Shown here: positions 1 to 6,938 of the stretch, one piece after another
How positions within the stretch are numbered: the stretch's first letter is position 1
Layout: each line of letters opens with the position of its first letter
Source: Stenotrophomonas sp. Iso1
GTDB taxonomy: Bacteria > Pseudomonadota > Gammaproteobacteria > Xanthomonadales > Xanthomonadaceae
Direction of reading: 5' to 3'
DNA length: 64,000 bases
NCBI RefSeq assembly: GCF_027497995.1
Contig: NZ_JAODBT010000001.1
Span: 806,001-870,000 of the forward strand
Notes under the pieces: generated by a model
The model's database searches: none
Seen by the model: the letters and a program-made list of their open reading frames with translations, nothing else
Told to the model about the DNA's origin: nothing
Made by a program: the position numbers and the translations under genes

Positions 1-435
1 GCTGCGGGCGGTATCACCCGGCTGTTGGACATGGGCGTGGAGGATTACCTGCTCACCTCCACCATCAACGGCATCCTCGCCCAGCGCCTGGTGCGCAAGT
101 TGGAGCCAACGCATGCGCAACGTTACCCGGCGTCTGCTGAAGAAATCGAACGTTTCAACCTGCGTCGTCATCAACCGCACGGCGATATTTACCTGTACCG
201 CCCGCAGCCTTCGGCAGTGGCGCCCACCGGCTACAAAGGGCGTACCACCATCGTTGAGTTCCTGGTGATGAATGACGACCTGCGCAACGCCGTGATGCGC
301 AAAGCCGGCATGGGCGAGATCGAACAACTGGCGCGCGCCGCAGGCATGCGAAGCATGTACGAAGACGGCATCCTCAAGGCATTGCGTGGCGAGACCACGC
401 TGGAAGAAGTGCTGCGCGTCACGGAGGATGCATGA
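1..435 (+). CDS. gspE: Type II secretion ATPase GspE (XpsE), C-terminal fragment
   Basis: The frame is open from the first base, so only the last 144 residues of the gene are present. GspE is the cytoplasmic hexameric ATPase that powers pseudopilus assembly on the GspF/GspL platform. The fragment begins just after the nucleotide-binding core ([18 protein letters not shown]) and carries the usual [16 protein letters not shown] helix, the GRTTIVEFL segment and the C-terminal [16 protein letters not shown] motif of type II/IV secretion ATPases. GspE proteins of many other genera have a tetracysteine zinc-binding loop between the QRLVR and GRTTI segments. Here that loop is present but contains no cysteine at all. 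It is the first gene of an operon that continues through gspD. Identity is secure; the start lies outside the window. Confidence 0.95.
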   Translation, partial: AAGGITRLLDMGVEDYLLTSTINGILAQRLVRKLEPTHAQRYPASAEEIERFNLRRHQPHGDIYLYRPQPSAVAPTGYKGRTTIVEFLVMNDDLRNAVMRKAGMGEIEQLARAAGMRSMYEDGILKALRGETTLEEVLRVTEDA

Positions 436-467
436 CCAAGCGCCTGCACAGGGAGCCGCTGCGCTGA
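432..467 (+). CDS. Possible 11-codon bridging ORF between gspE and gspF
   Basis: An ATG overlaps the gspE stop (ATGA). It is followed by 10 sense codons, and the TGA shares a base with the gspF start (TGATG at 465-469). A GGAGG Shine-Dalgarno sits 4 bases before the ATG. The arrangement would let a ribosome leaving gspE re-initiate and be delivered to gspF. The peptide ([11 protein letters not shown]) resembles nothing I know. This could be chance, since only a frame match and no internal stop are needed. Confidence 0.25.
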   Translation: MTKRLHREPLR

Positions 468-1684
468 TGCCGCTGTACCGTTACAAGGCACTGGACGCCC
501 ATGGCGAAATGCTGGACGGGCAGATGGACGCGGCCAGCGACGCCGATGTCATCGCGCGCCTGCAGGAGCAGGGGCATCTGCCCGTGGAGACGAAGCTTGC
601 CACTGGTTCCGCATTGGAAGGGGTGAGTTGGAAGCAATGGCGGCAACGTCCGTTCTCTGGCGCAGCACTGGTGCAGTTCACCCAACAGCTGGCCACTTTG
701 CTCGGTGCCGGCCAGCCACTGGATCGTTCGCTGTCCATCCTGTTGGACACACCCGAAGACGCGCGTTCGCGACGGGTGATCGGCGATATCCGCGATGCGG
801 TACGTGGCGGCGCGCCATTGTCACAAGCGATGGAACGCCAACACGGTCTGTTCTCGCGCCTGTACGTCAACATGGTGCGCGCCGGTGAAGCGGGAGGCAG
901 CCTGCATGAAACCCTGCAACGTCTGGCTGACTATCTGGAGCGCAGCCAGGAACTCAAGGCGCGCGTGATCAATGCGCTGATCTACCCGGCCATTCTGTTG
1001 CTGGTGGTTGGCGGCGCGTTGCTGTTCCTGCTGGGCTATGTGGTGCCGCAGTTCGCGCAGATGTATGAAAGCCTGGATGTCACCTTGCCGTGGTTCACCA
1101 GCGCGGTGCTGGCAACGGGGCTGTTCGTGCGGCAGTGGTGGCTGGTGTTTGTGGTGGTGCCGGCCGCGGCATTGCTGTGGATTGAACGCAAGCGCCGCGA
1201 TAAGGATTTTCGCCTGGCTTTCGATGGCTGGCTGCTACGGCGGCCGATGGTCGGGGGTCTGGTTGCCAAGCTGGAAACGGCGCGGCTGACGCGCACGCTG
1301 GGCACGTTGCTGCGCAATGGCGTGCCGCTGCTGGCAGGCCTGGGTATCGCCCGTAACGTGCTGGGAAATCGTGCCTTGTCCGCCGATGTGGCCGAGGCGG
1401 CCGAGGCAGTGAAGAACGGTGCAGGATTGGCGGCATCGCTTGGTCGCAATGGTCGTTTCCCGCGCCTGGCGCAACAGATGATGCAGGTGGGCGAGGAGTC
1501 CGGCACGCTGGAAAACATGCTGCTCAAGACCGCCGACACCTTCGAGCAGGAAAGCGCCCGGGCCATCGACCGCATGCTCGCAGCGCTGGTGCCGGTGATC
1601 ACACTGGCATTGGCCTCGGTGGTGGGCGTGGTGATCATTGCGGTGTTGGTGCCGCTGTACGACCTGACCAATGCCATTGGCTGA
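467..1684 (+). CDS. gspF: Type II secretion inner-membrane platform protein GspF (XpsF)
   Basis: This 405-residue polytopic inner-membrane protein anchors the GspE ATPase and builds the assembly platform. It starts [14 protein letters not shown], the standard GspF beginning, and has two T2SSF domains (about residues 65-190 and 270-395). Hydrophobic segments lie near residues 166-195, 215-240 and 373-400, and the protein ends in the family-typical LVPLYDLTNAIG tail. I chose the ATG at 467 because it gives the usual family length and has GGGAG upstream. An in-frame ATG at 428 would add 13 residues not seen in typical family members. It lies 31 bases after gspE, and gspG follows after 28 bases, so it belongs to the xps operon. 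Confidence 0.96.
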   Translation: MPLYRYKALDAHGEMLDGQMDAASDADVIARLQEQGHLPVETKLATGSALEGVSWKQWRQRPFSGAALVQFTQQLATLLGAGQPLDRSLSILLDTPEDARSRRVIGDIRDAVRGGAPLSQAMERQHGLFSRLYVNMVRAGEAGGSLHETLQRLADYLERSQELKARVINALIYPAILLLVVGGALLFLLGYVVPQFAQMYESLDVTLPWFTSAVLATGLFVRQWWLVFVVVPAAALLWIERKRRDKDFRLAFDGWLLRRPMVGGLVAKLETARLTRTLGTLLRNGVPLLAGLGIARNVLGNRALSADVAEAAEAVKNGAGLAASLGRNGRFPRLAQQMMQVGEESGTLENMLLKTADTFEQESARAIDRMLAALVPVITLALASVVGVVIIAVLVPLYDLTNAIG

Positions 1685-1712
1685 ACGTTCCGTGCAATCA
1701 AGGATGCAACCT

Positions 1713-2141
1713 ATGAAGCGAACCCTGAAACAACCGGTCTCACGCGCGCGCCAGGCAGGTATGAGCCTGCTGGAAATCATCATCGTCATCGTCCTGATCG
1801 GGGCGGTGCTCACGTTGGTGGGTAGCCGCGTACTGGGCGGTGCCGACCGTGGCAAAGCCAACCTTGCCAAGACCCAGATCCAGACGCTGGCCGGTAAGGT
1901 TGAGAACTTCCAACTCGACACGGGACGCTTGCCAACCAAGCTCGACGAGCTTGCTACACAGCCCGGTGGCAGCAGCGGTTGGCTGGGGCCGTATGCCAAA
2001 CCTGCCGAGTTCAACGATCCATGGGGGCATTCCATTGAGTACCGCGCGCCCGGCGAAGGGCGCCCGTTTGATCTGATCAGCCTGGGCAAGGATGGCCAAC
2101 CCGGCGGAGACAGTTACAACGCCGATATTCGCTACGAGTAA
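1713..2141 (+). CDS. gspG: Major pseudopilin GspG (XpsG)
   Basis: GspG is the main subunit of the periplasmic pseudopilus. The 142-residue product has a short basic leader and a prepilin peptidase site, QAG^MSLLEIIIVIVL, with Gly at -1 and Glu at +5, followed by one hydrophobic helix. The rest is the globular domain with the DTGRLPTKLDEL region and a C-terminal DPWGHSIEYRAPG...FDLISLGKDGQPGG calcium-site segment characteristic of GspG. An ATG at 1704 would add three residues; 1713 is preferred on the leader length. It is the second pseudopilin-machinery gene after gspF and is followed by gspH after only 5 bases. Confidence 0.96.
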   Translation: MKRTLKQPVSRARQAGMSLLEIIIVIVLIGAVLTLVGSRVLGGADRGKANLAKTQIQTLAGKVENFQLDTGRLPTKLDELATQPGGSSGWLGPYAKPAEFNDPWGHSIEYRAPGEGRPFDLISLGKDGQPGGDSYNADIRYE

Positions 2142-2146
2142 GCCTG

Positions 2147-2662
2147 ATGTCGTCATCACCTGCCATGTTCCGCCGCGTGTCCGTACGGGCGACCGCGCCC
2201 TTTCGGCAGGGTGCGGTGGCGGGTGTGTCGTTGTTGGAAATGATGCTCGTGCTTGCCTTGGTCGCGGCCATCGCGTTGCTGGCCGCGATGGCAATGAACG
2301 GTGGATTGGAGGGCATGCGCCTGCGTTCGGCAGGCAAGTCGCTGGCCGCTGAGCTGCGCTTTGCACGTACCCGTGCCATCGCTACCGGCGTCCCGCAGCA
2401 GTTCGAGTTGGACATGCGCACCCGCCGTTGGCAGGGCCCGGAAGGGCGACATGGCGAACTACCCGATACGTTGTCGCTGCGTTACACCGGCGCGCAGCAA
2501 GTACAGACCCGCAGTGATGTGGGCGTGGTGCGCTTTTTTGAGGATGGTGCCTCCACTGGCGGTCGTATCGACGTGATTGCCAAAGCCGCGGTGTGGCGTA
2601 TCGACATTGGCTGGATCACCGGTGAAGTGCGCTCCGGTCCGCTACGTGGTGATGGCGCGTGA
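2147..2662 (+). CDS. gspH: Minor pseudopilin GspH (XpsH)
   Basis: This 171-residue minor pseudopilin is thought to sit near the pseudopilus tip. It has a leader of about 26 residues ending in a prepilin peptidase site, VAG^VSLLEMMLVLALVAAI (Gly -1, Glu +5), and the GspH-type domain start LRSAGKSLAAELRFARTRAIATG. The leader is longer than average; an ATG six codons downstream (2165, MFRRVS) is an alternative start. The gene is 5 bases after gspG and its stop overlaps the gspI start by 4 bases, implying translational coupling. Confidence 0.93.
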   Translation: MSSSPAMFRRVSVRATAPFRQGAVAGVSLLEMMLVLALVAAIALLAAMAMNGGLEGMRLRSAGKSLAAELRFARTRAIATGVPQQFELDMRTRRWQGPEGRHGELPDTLSLRYTGAQQVQTRSDVGVVRFFEDGASTGGRIDVIAKAAVWRIDIGWITGEVRSGPLRGDGA

Positions 2663-3051
2663 GGCATCAGCGGGGCTACTCGTTGATCGAAGTGATCGTC
2701 GCTTTCGCATTGATGGCATTGGCGGCGACGCTGCTGCTGGGCAGCCTGTCCGGCGCCGCACGTCAGGTGCGGATAGCCGATGACCAAGGTCGCGCGGCAT
2801 TGCATGCCGAATCGTTGCTGGCCACGGTTGGCATGGACGCACCACTGGCAGCGGGCAAGCTGCAGGGCGAATGGGAAAAGGGTCGTTACCGTTGGTCATT
2901 GCAGGTGGCACCCTATGTGGAGCCGCGACAGGCCGGCTCGCGTTTGTGGCAGCTGGATTTGCAGGTGCGCTGGGGTGAAAGCGCACAGGAGCAACTGCGT
3001 TGGCGCACGTTGCGCTTACGTTCGGACGCCGGTGCCGGGGCCGCGCCATGA
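2659..3051 (+). CDS. gspI: Minor pseudopilin GspI (XpsI)
   Basis: This 130-residue minor pseudopilin belongs to the GspI-J-K tip complex. It starts with GTG inside the gspH stop (GTGA overlap), and the leader is only MRHQRG before the cleaved YSLIEVIVAFALMALAAT helix, with Glu at +5. The remaining about 100 residues match the small GspI beta domain in size and include WQLDLQVRW. It is followed by gspJ with an ATGA overlap. Confidence 0.93.
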   Translation: MRHQRGYSLIEVIVAFALMALAATLLLGSLSGAARQVRIADDQGRAALHAESLLATVGMDAPLAAGKLQGEWEKGRYRWSLQVAPYVEPRQAGSRLWQLDLQVRWGESAQEQLRWRTLRLRSDAGAGAAP

Positions 3052-3692
3052 ACCGGCCGGCATCTTCCATGCGCGGCTTCACGTTGATTGAAGTGTTGTT
3101 GGCGACCGTGTTGCTGGCTGCCGGCATGGCGCTGGCGTTCGCCATCGTGCGCTCGACGCTGGCCATCAGTACGCGCGGTGAGGCCATCGCCAGCCACAAC
3201 GAACGCATGCGCGGTGTGGAAGGTTTCCTGCGGCGGCGCCTCGCGTCGGCCATGCCATTGCCAATGGAAACCGACAACATCAGCGGCGCCGCTACCGTGT
3301 TCATGGGCGACGCCCAACGCATGAGCTTCATCGCCGATGTCCCCGACTACCTCGGCCGTGGCGGGCCCTATGTGCATACGCTGGAAGTCAGTGGCCAAGG
3401 TGAGGCAAAGCAACTGAAGATCGGCCTGACCTTGCTGCAGGCTGGCCAGCAAGTGCAGGAAACCCCGCCGCGCGGCATGGAGCTGCTGGCCGATGAACTC
3501 AGGCAGGTACGCCTGCGTTATCGCGGCATCGATCCAAGCACCAACAAGCTCACGGATTGGCAACCGAAATGGCAGGTCCCCGGGCGCATGCCGCAATGGG
3601 TTTCCATCGAAGTGATGCCGGCCAAGGGCGCAGCTTGGCCGCCGCTGCTGGTTGCACTACCGCAACAGGGCGCGCCGGGGAGTTGGCGATGA
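3048..3692 (+). CDS. gspJ: Minor pseudopilin GspJ (XpsJ)
   Basis: This 214-residue minor pseudopilin of the tip complex has the leader MNRPASSMRG and a prepilin site G^FTLIEVLLATVLLAAGMALA with Glu at +5. A globular domain of GspJ size follows, with segments such as LRRRLASAMPLP and the C-terminal WVSIEVMPAKG. The start is the ATG that overlaps the gspI stop (ATGA), and its own stop overlaps gspK in the same way. Confidence 0.94.
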   Translation: MNRPASSMRGFTLIEVLLATVLLAAGMALAFAIVRSTLAISTRGEAIASHNERMRGVEGFLRRRLASAMPLPMETDNISGAATVFMGDAQRMSFIADVPDYLGRGGPYVHTLEVSGQGEAKQLKIGLTLLQAGQQVQETPPRGMELLADELRQVRLRYRGIDPSTNKLTDWQPKWQVPGRMPQWVSIEVMPAKGAAWPPLLVALPQQGAPGSWR

Positions 3693-4549
3693 ACATGCGT
3701 GGCGCGGCCTTGGTGCTGGTGCTGTGGATGATCGCGTTGCTGGCCGCGACGGTGGGAGCATTCGCGTTGAGTGCGCGGGTGGAATACATGCAGGGGCGGG
3801 TGACCGCTGAGCTCAGCGGCGGCCAGCAGGTCGCTCATGCGGGCATCGATTACGCCTTGTCGCGGATGCGCGCCACGCCCACGCAACCCAGCTGGGCGGC
3901 CGATGGGCGCCGCTATCGCTGGCAGTTTGCCGAACGCAGCGTAGACCTGCGCATCGTCGATGAAACCGGCAAGGTCGATTTGAATCAGGCCGATCGCCCT
4001 TTGCTGGAAGGCGTGTTGCGTGCCCTGAGGGTGGAGCCGGCGCGCGTCACTCAGGTGGCCGGTGCCATCCTTGATTGGCGCGATACCGACGACTTGAAGC
4101 AACCCAGTGGCGGTGCCGAAAACGCGGATTACGCAGCGGCCGGCTACCCTTACGGCGCCAAGAACGCACGCTTTGACAGCATTGGCGAGCTGCAACGCCT
4201 GCTCGGTATGGACGCTGCGCTGTACGCGCAGTTGGCGCCCCTGGTGACGGTGTACGGCAGCGGCCGGCCCAATCCGCGTTTCGCCGCCGCACCGGTACTG
4301 ACCGCGTTGGGCATGGATGCGGCTCTGGTGATTGCACAGCGCGAGCGGGAAGACGCCGCTGGTGGGATCGGCCAGACTCCACCGTTGGCGATGGTCGCAG
4401 GCAGCGGCACTTATAGTGTCGACAGCCGGGTGCAGCTGGGGAACGGACGCGTGGCGGTGTTGCGCGGTGTGGTCCGGCTGGCCCCGGAAGGCGCGCAGGG
4501 TACAGCGTACACAGTGTTACGGTGGGAACAGGGAGCGGTAGCGAGATGA
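3689..4549 (+). CDS. gspK: Tip pseudopilin GspK (XpsK)
   Basis: This 286-residue protein is the largest minor pseudopilin and caps the pseudopilus. It has a four-residue leader MNMRG, then AALVLVLWMIALLAATVGAF. The usual Glu at +5 is absent, which is characteristic of GspK and not a defect. The core contains IVDETGKVDLNQAD and the insert with FDSIGELQRLLGMD, both typical of the family's SAM-like domain. Start and stop are both in ATGA overlaps with gspJ and gspL. Confidence 0.95.
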   Translation: MNMRGAALVLVLWMIALLAATVGAFALSARVEYMQGRVTAELSGGQQVAHAGIDYALSRMRATPTQPSWAADGRRYRWQFAERSVDLRIVDETGKVDLNQADRPLLEGVLRALRVEPARVTQVAGAILDWRDTDDLKQPSGGAENADYAAAGYPYGAKNARFDSIGELQRLLGMDAALYAQLAPLVTVYGSGRPNPRFAAAPVLTALGMDAALVIAQREREDAAGGIGQTPPLAMVAGSGTYSVDSRVQLGNGRVAVLRGVVRLAPEGAQGTAYTVLRWEQGAVAR

Positions 4550-5673
4550 CGGCGTTGCGCGAAAGACTGGGGCAGTGGGGGGCACGCATCGCACCGGGAG
4601 CTGATGGCTTCTGGGCGTGGTGGAAGTGCGCATTGCTGTCGTGGTTGCCACTGCGCTGGCAGGCGCTGCTCGGCTTGTCGGATGCACGCCTGCTGCTGTC
4701 GCCACAGGGCGGCCGCATCGAAGTGCTGCATGCATACGAAGGCCAGCTACGGCCGCTGGCCTTGTTGCCGGAGCAGTCCGGCCCGCAGGTGCTGGATACG
4801 ACCTTGCCAGCCCGCGAGGCCAATCTGCCCCGCTTTGCGTTGCTGCCCGCGCCGGCGGTGCTGCGCAAGCCCATGCGTTTGCCCGCTGCTGCCGAAGCGC
4901 GGCTGCGTGACGTCCTGGGTTTCGAAATTGACCGGCAAACGCCTTTCAGCGCTGACCAAGTGTATTTCGACGTGCGTCTGCTCGGTCGCCGCAGCGACGG
5001 GCAGTTGGATGCCGAGTTGGTGGTTGCCCCGCGTCAGCTCATCGAATCGCTGCTGTCACCCCGTGACGCTTGGCTGGCCCAGCTCGATGGCGTGGATGTC
5101 GCCACCGCAGATGGCACGCCACTGGGTGTGAATCTGTTGCCGCCCGCGCAGCGGCGGCATCGGCAGGACCCCATGCGTCGCCTCAACCGCATGCTGTTGC
5201 TGGGGGCGCTGGTGATGCTGGTGCTGGCCGGGTGGCAATTGCTGGACAACCGGCGCATGGCTGCCGCGCAATTGGCGACACAGGTCGAGGCCACGGCTGT
5301 CCGCGCCCGTGCGGTGGCCGCGCAACGCCAGCAGCTACAGGATCTGGTCGACGGGCATGCCTTCTTTGCTGCACAGCGTGCACAGCGGCCCACCGCCACC
5401 GAGGTCATCAACGAACTCAGTCGTCTGCTCGACGATGACACCTGGCTGGAAAAACTCTCCATCGAAGATGGTCGTCTGCAGTTGATCGGCATGAGTGGCA
5501 GCGCGTCATCGCTGGTCTCCAAACTGGAAGGCTCCCACTTGTGGAAGTCGCCCTCATTGACCGGCGTGCTGCAGGCCGGTGGTGGCAGCAAGCGCGAACG
5601 TTTCACCTTGACCGCCGAACTGCTGGCACCCCGACAGGAGGCCGCCAATGACGCCGCAGCCCACGCGCCGTGA
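4546..5673 (+). CDS. gspL: Type II secretion platform protein GspL (XpsL)
   Basis: This 375-residue bitopic inner-membrane protein links GspE in the cytoplasm to GspM in the periplasm. The first about 210 residues form the actin-like cytoplasmic domain (VLGFEIDRQTPFSADQVYFD is the family signature). A single membrane helix at about residues 213-232 (LLLGALVMLVLAGWQLL) follows, then a coiled stretch rich in Ala/Gln and a small periplasmic ferredoxin-like domain with LIGMSGSASSLVSKLE. The ATG at 4546 overlaps the gspK stop; an upstream in-frame GTG at 4522 is less likely. The gene overlaps gspM by 26 bases. Confidence 0.93.
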   Translation: MTALRERLGQWGARIAPGADGFWAWWKCALLSWLPLRWQALLGLSDARLLLSPQGGRIEVLHAYEGQLRPLALLPEQSGPQVLDTTLPAREANLPRFALLPAPAVLRKPMRLPAAAEARLRDVLGFEIDRQTPFSADQVYFDVRLLGRRSDGQLDAELVVAPRQLIESLLSPRDAWLAQLDGVDVATADGTPLGVNLLPPAQRRHRQDPMRRLNRMLLLGALVMLVLAGWQLLDNRRMAAAQLATQVEATAVRARAVAAQRQQLQDLVDGHAFFAAQRAQRPTATEVINELSRLLDDDTWLEKLSIEDGRLQLIGMSGSASSLVSKLEGSHLWKSPSLTGVLQAGGGSKRERFTLTAELLAPRQEAANDAAAHAP

Positions 5674-6259
5674 CCGCTGGCTGGCCTTGGGCCTGCTGCT
5701 TGCCGTGATCGGCGTGGTGTACCTGGTTGTCGTGCACCCGCTGTGGACGCAGCCGATGCTGGCGGTGGATGCACAGATCAACAGCCTGCAGGAGCGCCAA
5801 CAACGCATTGGTATCCAATTGCAGCAGGCTCCGCAGGTGGCGCAGCGTCTGCAGCAGGCGCAACAGGCCTTGGCCGAACAACCCGGATTCATGCCCGAAG
5901 GATCGGCCGAGTTGGCCACGTCGCGGCTGGTGCAGCGGTTGGAAGAAGCCGCGCGTCAGGCCAGCCCCGACAACCGTAGTTGCGCCATCAGTGACCGTTC
6001 GCCGCTGCCGGCCGATACCAGTGGCCGCTTTGTGCGCGTTGCGGTGCAGGCGCGATTGCGTTGTGGCATGAACGAATGGATGACTGTCCTGCAAGTATTG
6101 GAAACCGGCGCGCCGCAGCTGCGCGTGGATCGCCTGGACATCCTTGCGTCGGCGGCCGCACCGGAAGCGGGCAACGGCCTGGATGTGAGCTTTGAACTCA
6201 GTGGCTATCTGCGACCGGGCACCAACGTGCCTGCAACGGAGTTGACCGATGCGCAATGA
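5648..6259 (+). CDS. gspM: Type II secretion platform protein GspM (XpsM)
   Basis: This 203-residue bitopic inner-membrane protein has a short cytoplasmic tail, one membrane helix at about residues 12-30 (LALGLLLAVIGVVYLVVVHP), a Gln-rich coiled region (residues 40-90) and a periplasmic ferredoxin-like domain. In Xanthomonas XpsM is known to form a complex with XpsL and XpsN. The overlaps with gspL (26 bp) and gspN (11 bp) fit one translationally coupled unit. Sequence identity in this family is low, so the call rests largely on topology and position. Confidence 0.9.
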   Translation: MTPQPTRRDRWLALGLLLAVIGVVYLVVVHPLWTQPMLAVDAQINSLQERQQRIGIQLQQAPQVAQRLQQAQQALAEQPGFMPEGSAELATSRLVQRLEEAARQASPDNRSCAISDRSPLPADTSGRFVRVAVQARLRCGMNEWMTVLQVLETGAPQLRVDRLDILASAAAPEAGNGLDVSFELSGYLRPGTNVPATELTDAQ

Positions 6260-6929
6260 CATTGCCGGCCTGCGCACCTGGTTGCTGGTCGCTGTCGGCG
6301 CGTGGGCGCTGGCAGTATGGGCGGCCACCCTGTTTGGCCTGGGGAGCCGCATCGGCGCCGCACCCGTATCGACCCAGCTGCCGGCACTGCCTGCCGTCCC
6401 CTCGGCCGATGCCGCTGACACGCGCGCCGCAGACAACAGCGAGGCGCTGGCACGCCCCTTGTTCGCAAGCGACCGTCGTCCGCATCCTTTTGTCATGGGC
6501 GAAGGCGAGCAGGCTGCTGTCGGTACGGTGCGATTGAGCGGCGTGTTGATGACACCGGAGTTGGAAATGGCCACGCTCACGACAGATCAGGGGCGATCAC
6601 TGCGCTTGCGCGTCGGTGGCGAGCCACAGGACGGTTGGCAACTGCTGTCGCTGCAGCCTCGCAGCGCCGTGGTCAGCGGGCCATCGGGCACGCTCAACCT
6701 GGAGTTGGAGGTGTTCAGTGGCGGTCCGGCGGCGAAGGGCGAGGGTGCACCGCCGCTGCCGGGAGCAACCGCAACTGCAGTGCCTCCACCGGCCAGTAGC
6801 GCGCCTGCGGCCGAGACGGCGGCAACCCCCAGCGTCGACCAGATTCAAGCCATTCGCGAACGCATCCAGGCCCGCCGCCGGCAGGCGCAACAGAACCAGA
6901 ACGGCGGCTCCGGCCGCCAGAACCCATAG
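6249..6929 (+). CDS. xpsN: Type II secretion protein XpsN (GspC-like periplasmic connector)
   Basis: This 226-residue protein has one N-terminal membrane helix (about residues 10-29) and a periplasmic part. It contains ARPLFASDRRPHP followed by an HR-type beta domain (VRLSGVLMTPELEMATLTTD and GWQLLSLQPRSAVVS), the domain by which GspC contacts the secretin. A Pro/Ala-rich stretch and a basic Arg/Gln-rich tail follow. Xanthomonas operons carry xpsN in the place of gspC, and the gene is directly before gspD (9-base gap). I see no PDZ domain, unlike many GspC proteins. Confidence 0.88.
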   Translation: MRNDIAGLRTWLLVAVGAWALAVWAATLFGLGSRIGAAPVSTQLPALPAVPSADAADTRAADNSEALARPLFASDRRPHPFVMGEGEQAAVGTVRLSGVLMTPELEMATLTTDQGRSLRLRVGGEPQDGWQLLSLQPRSAVVSGPSGTLNLELEVFSGGPAAKGEGAPPLPGATATAVPPPASSAPAAETAATPSVDQIQAIRERIQARRRQAQQNQNGGSGRQNP

Positions 6930-6938
6930 AGTGAGCGC

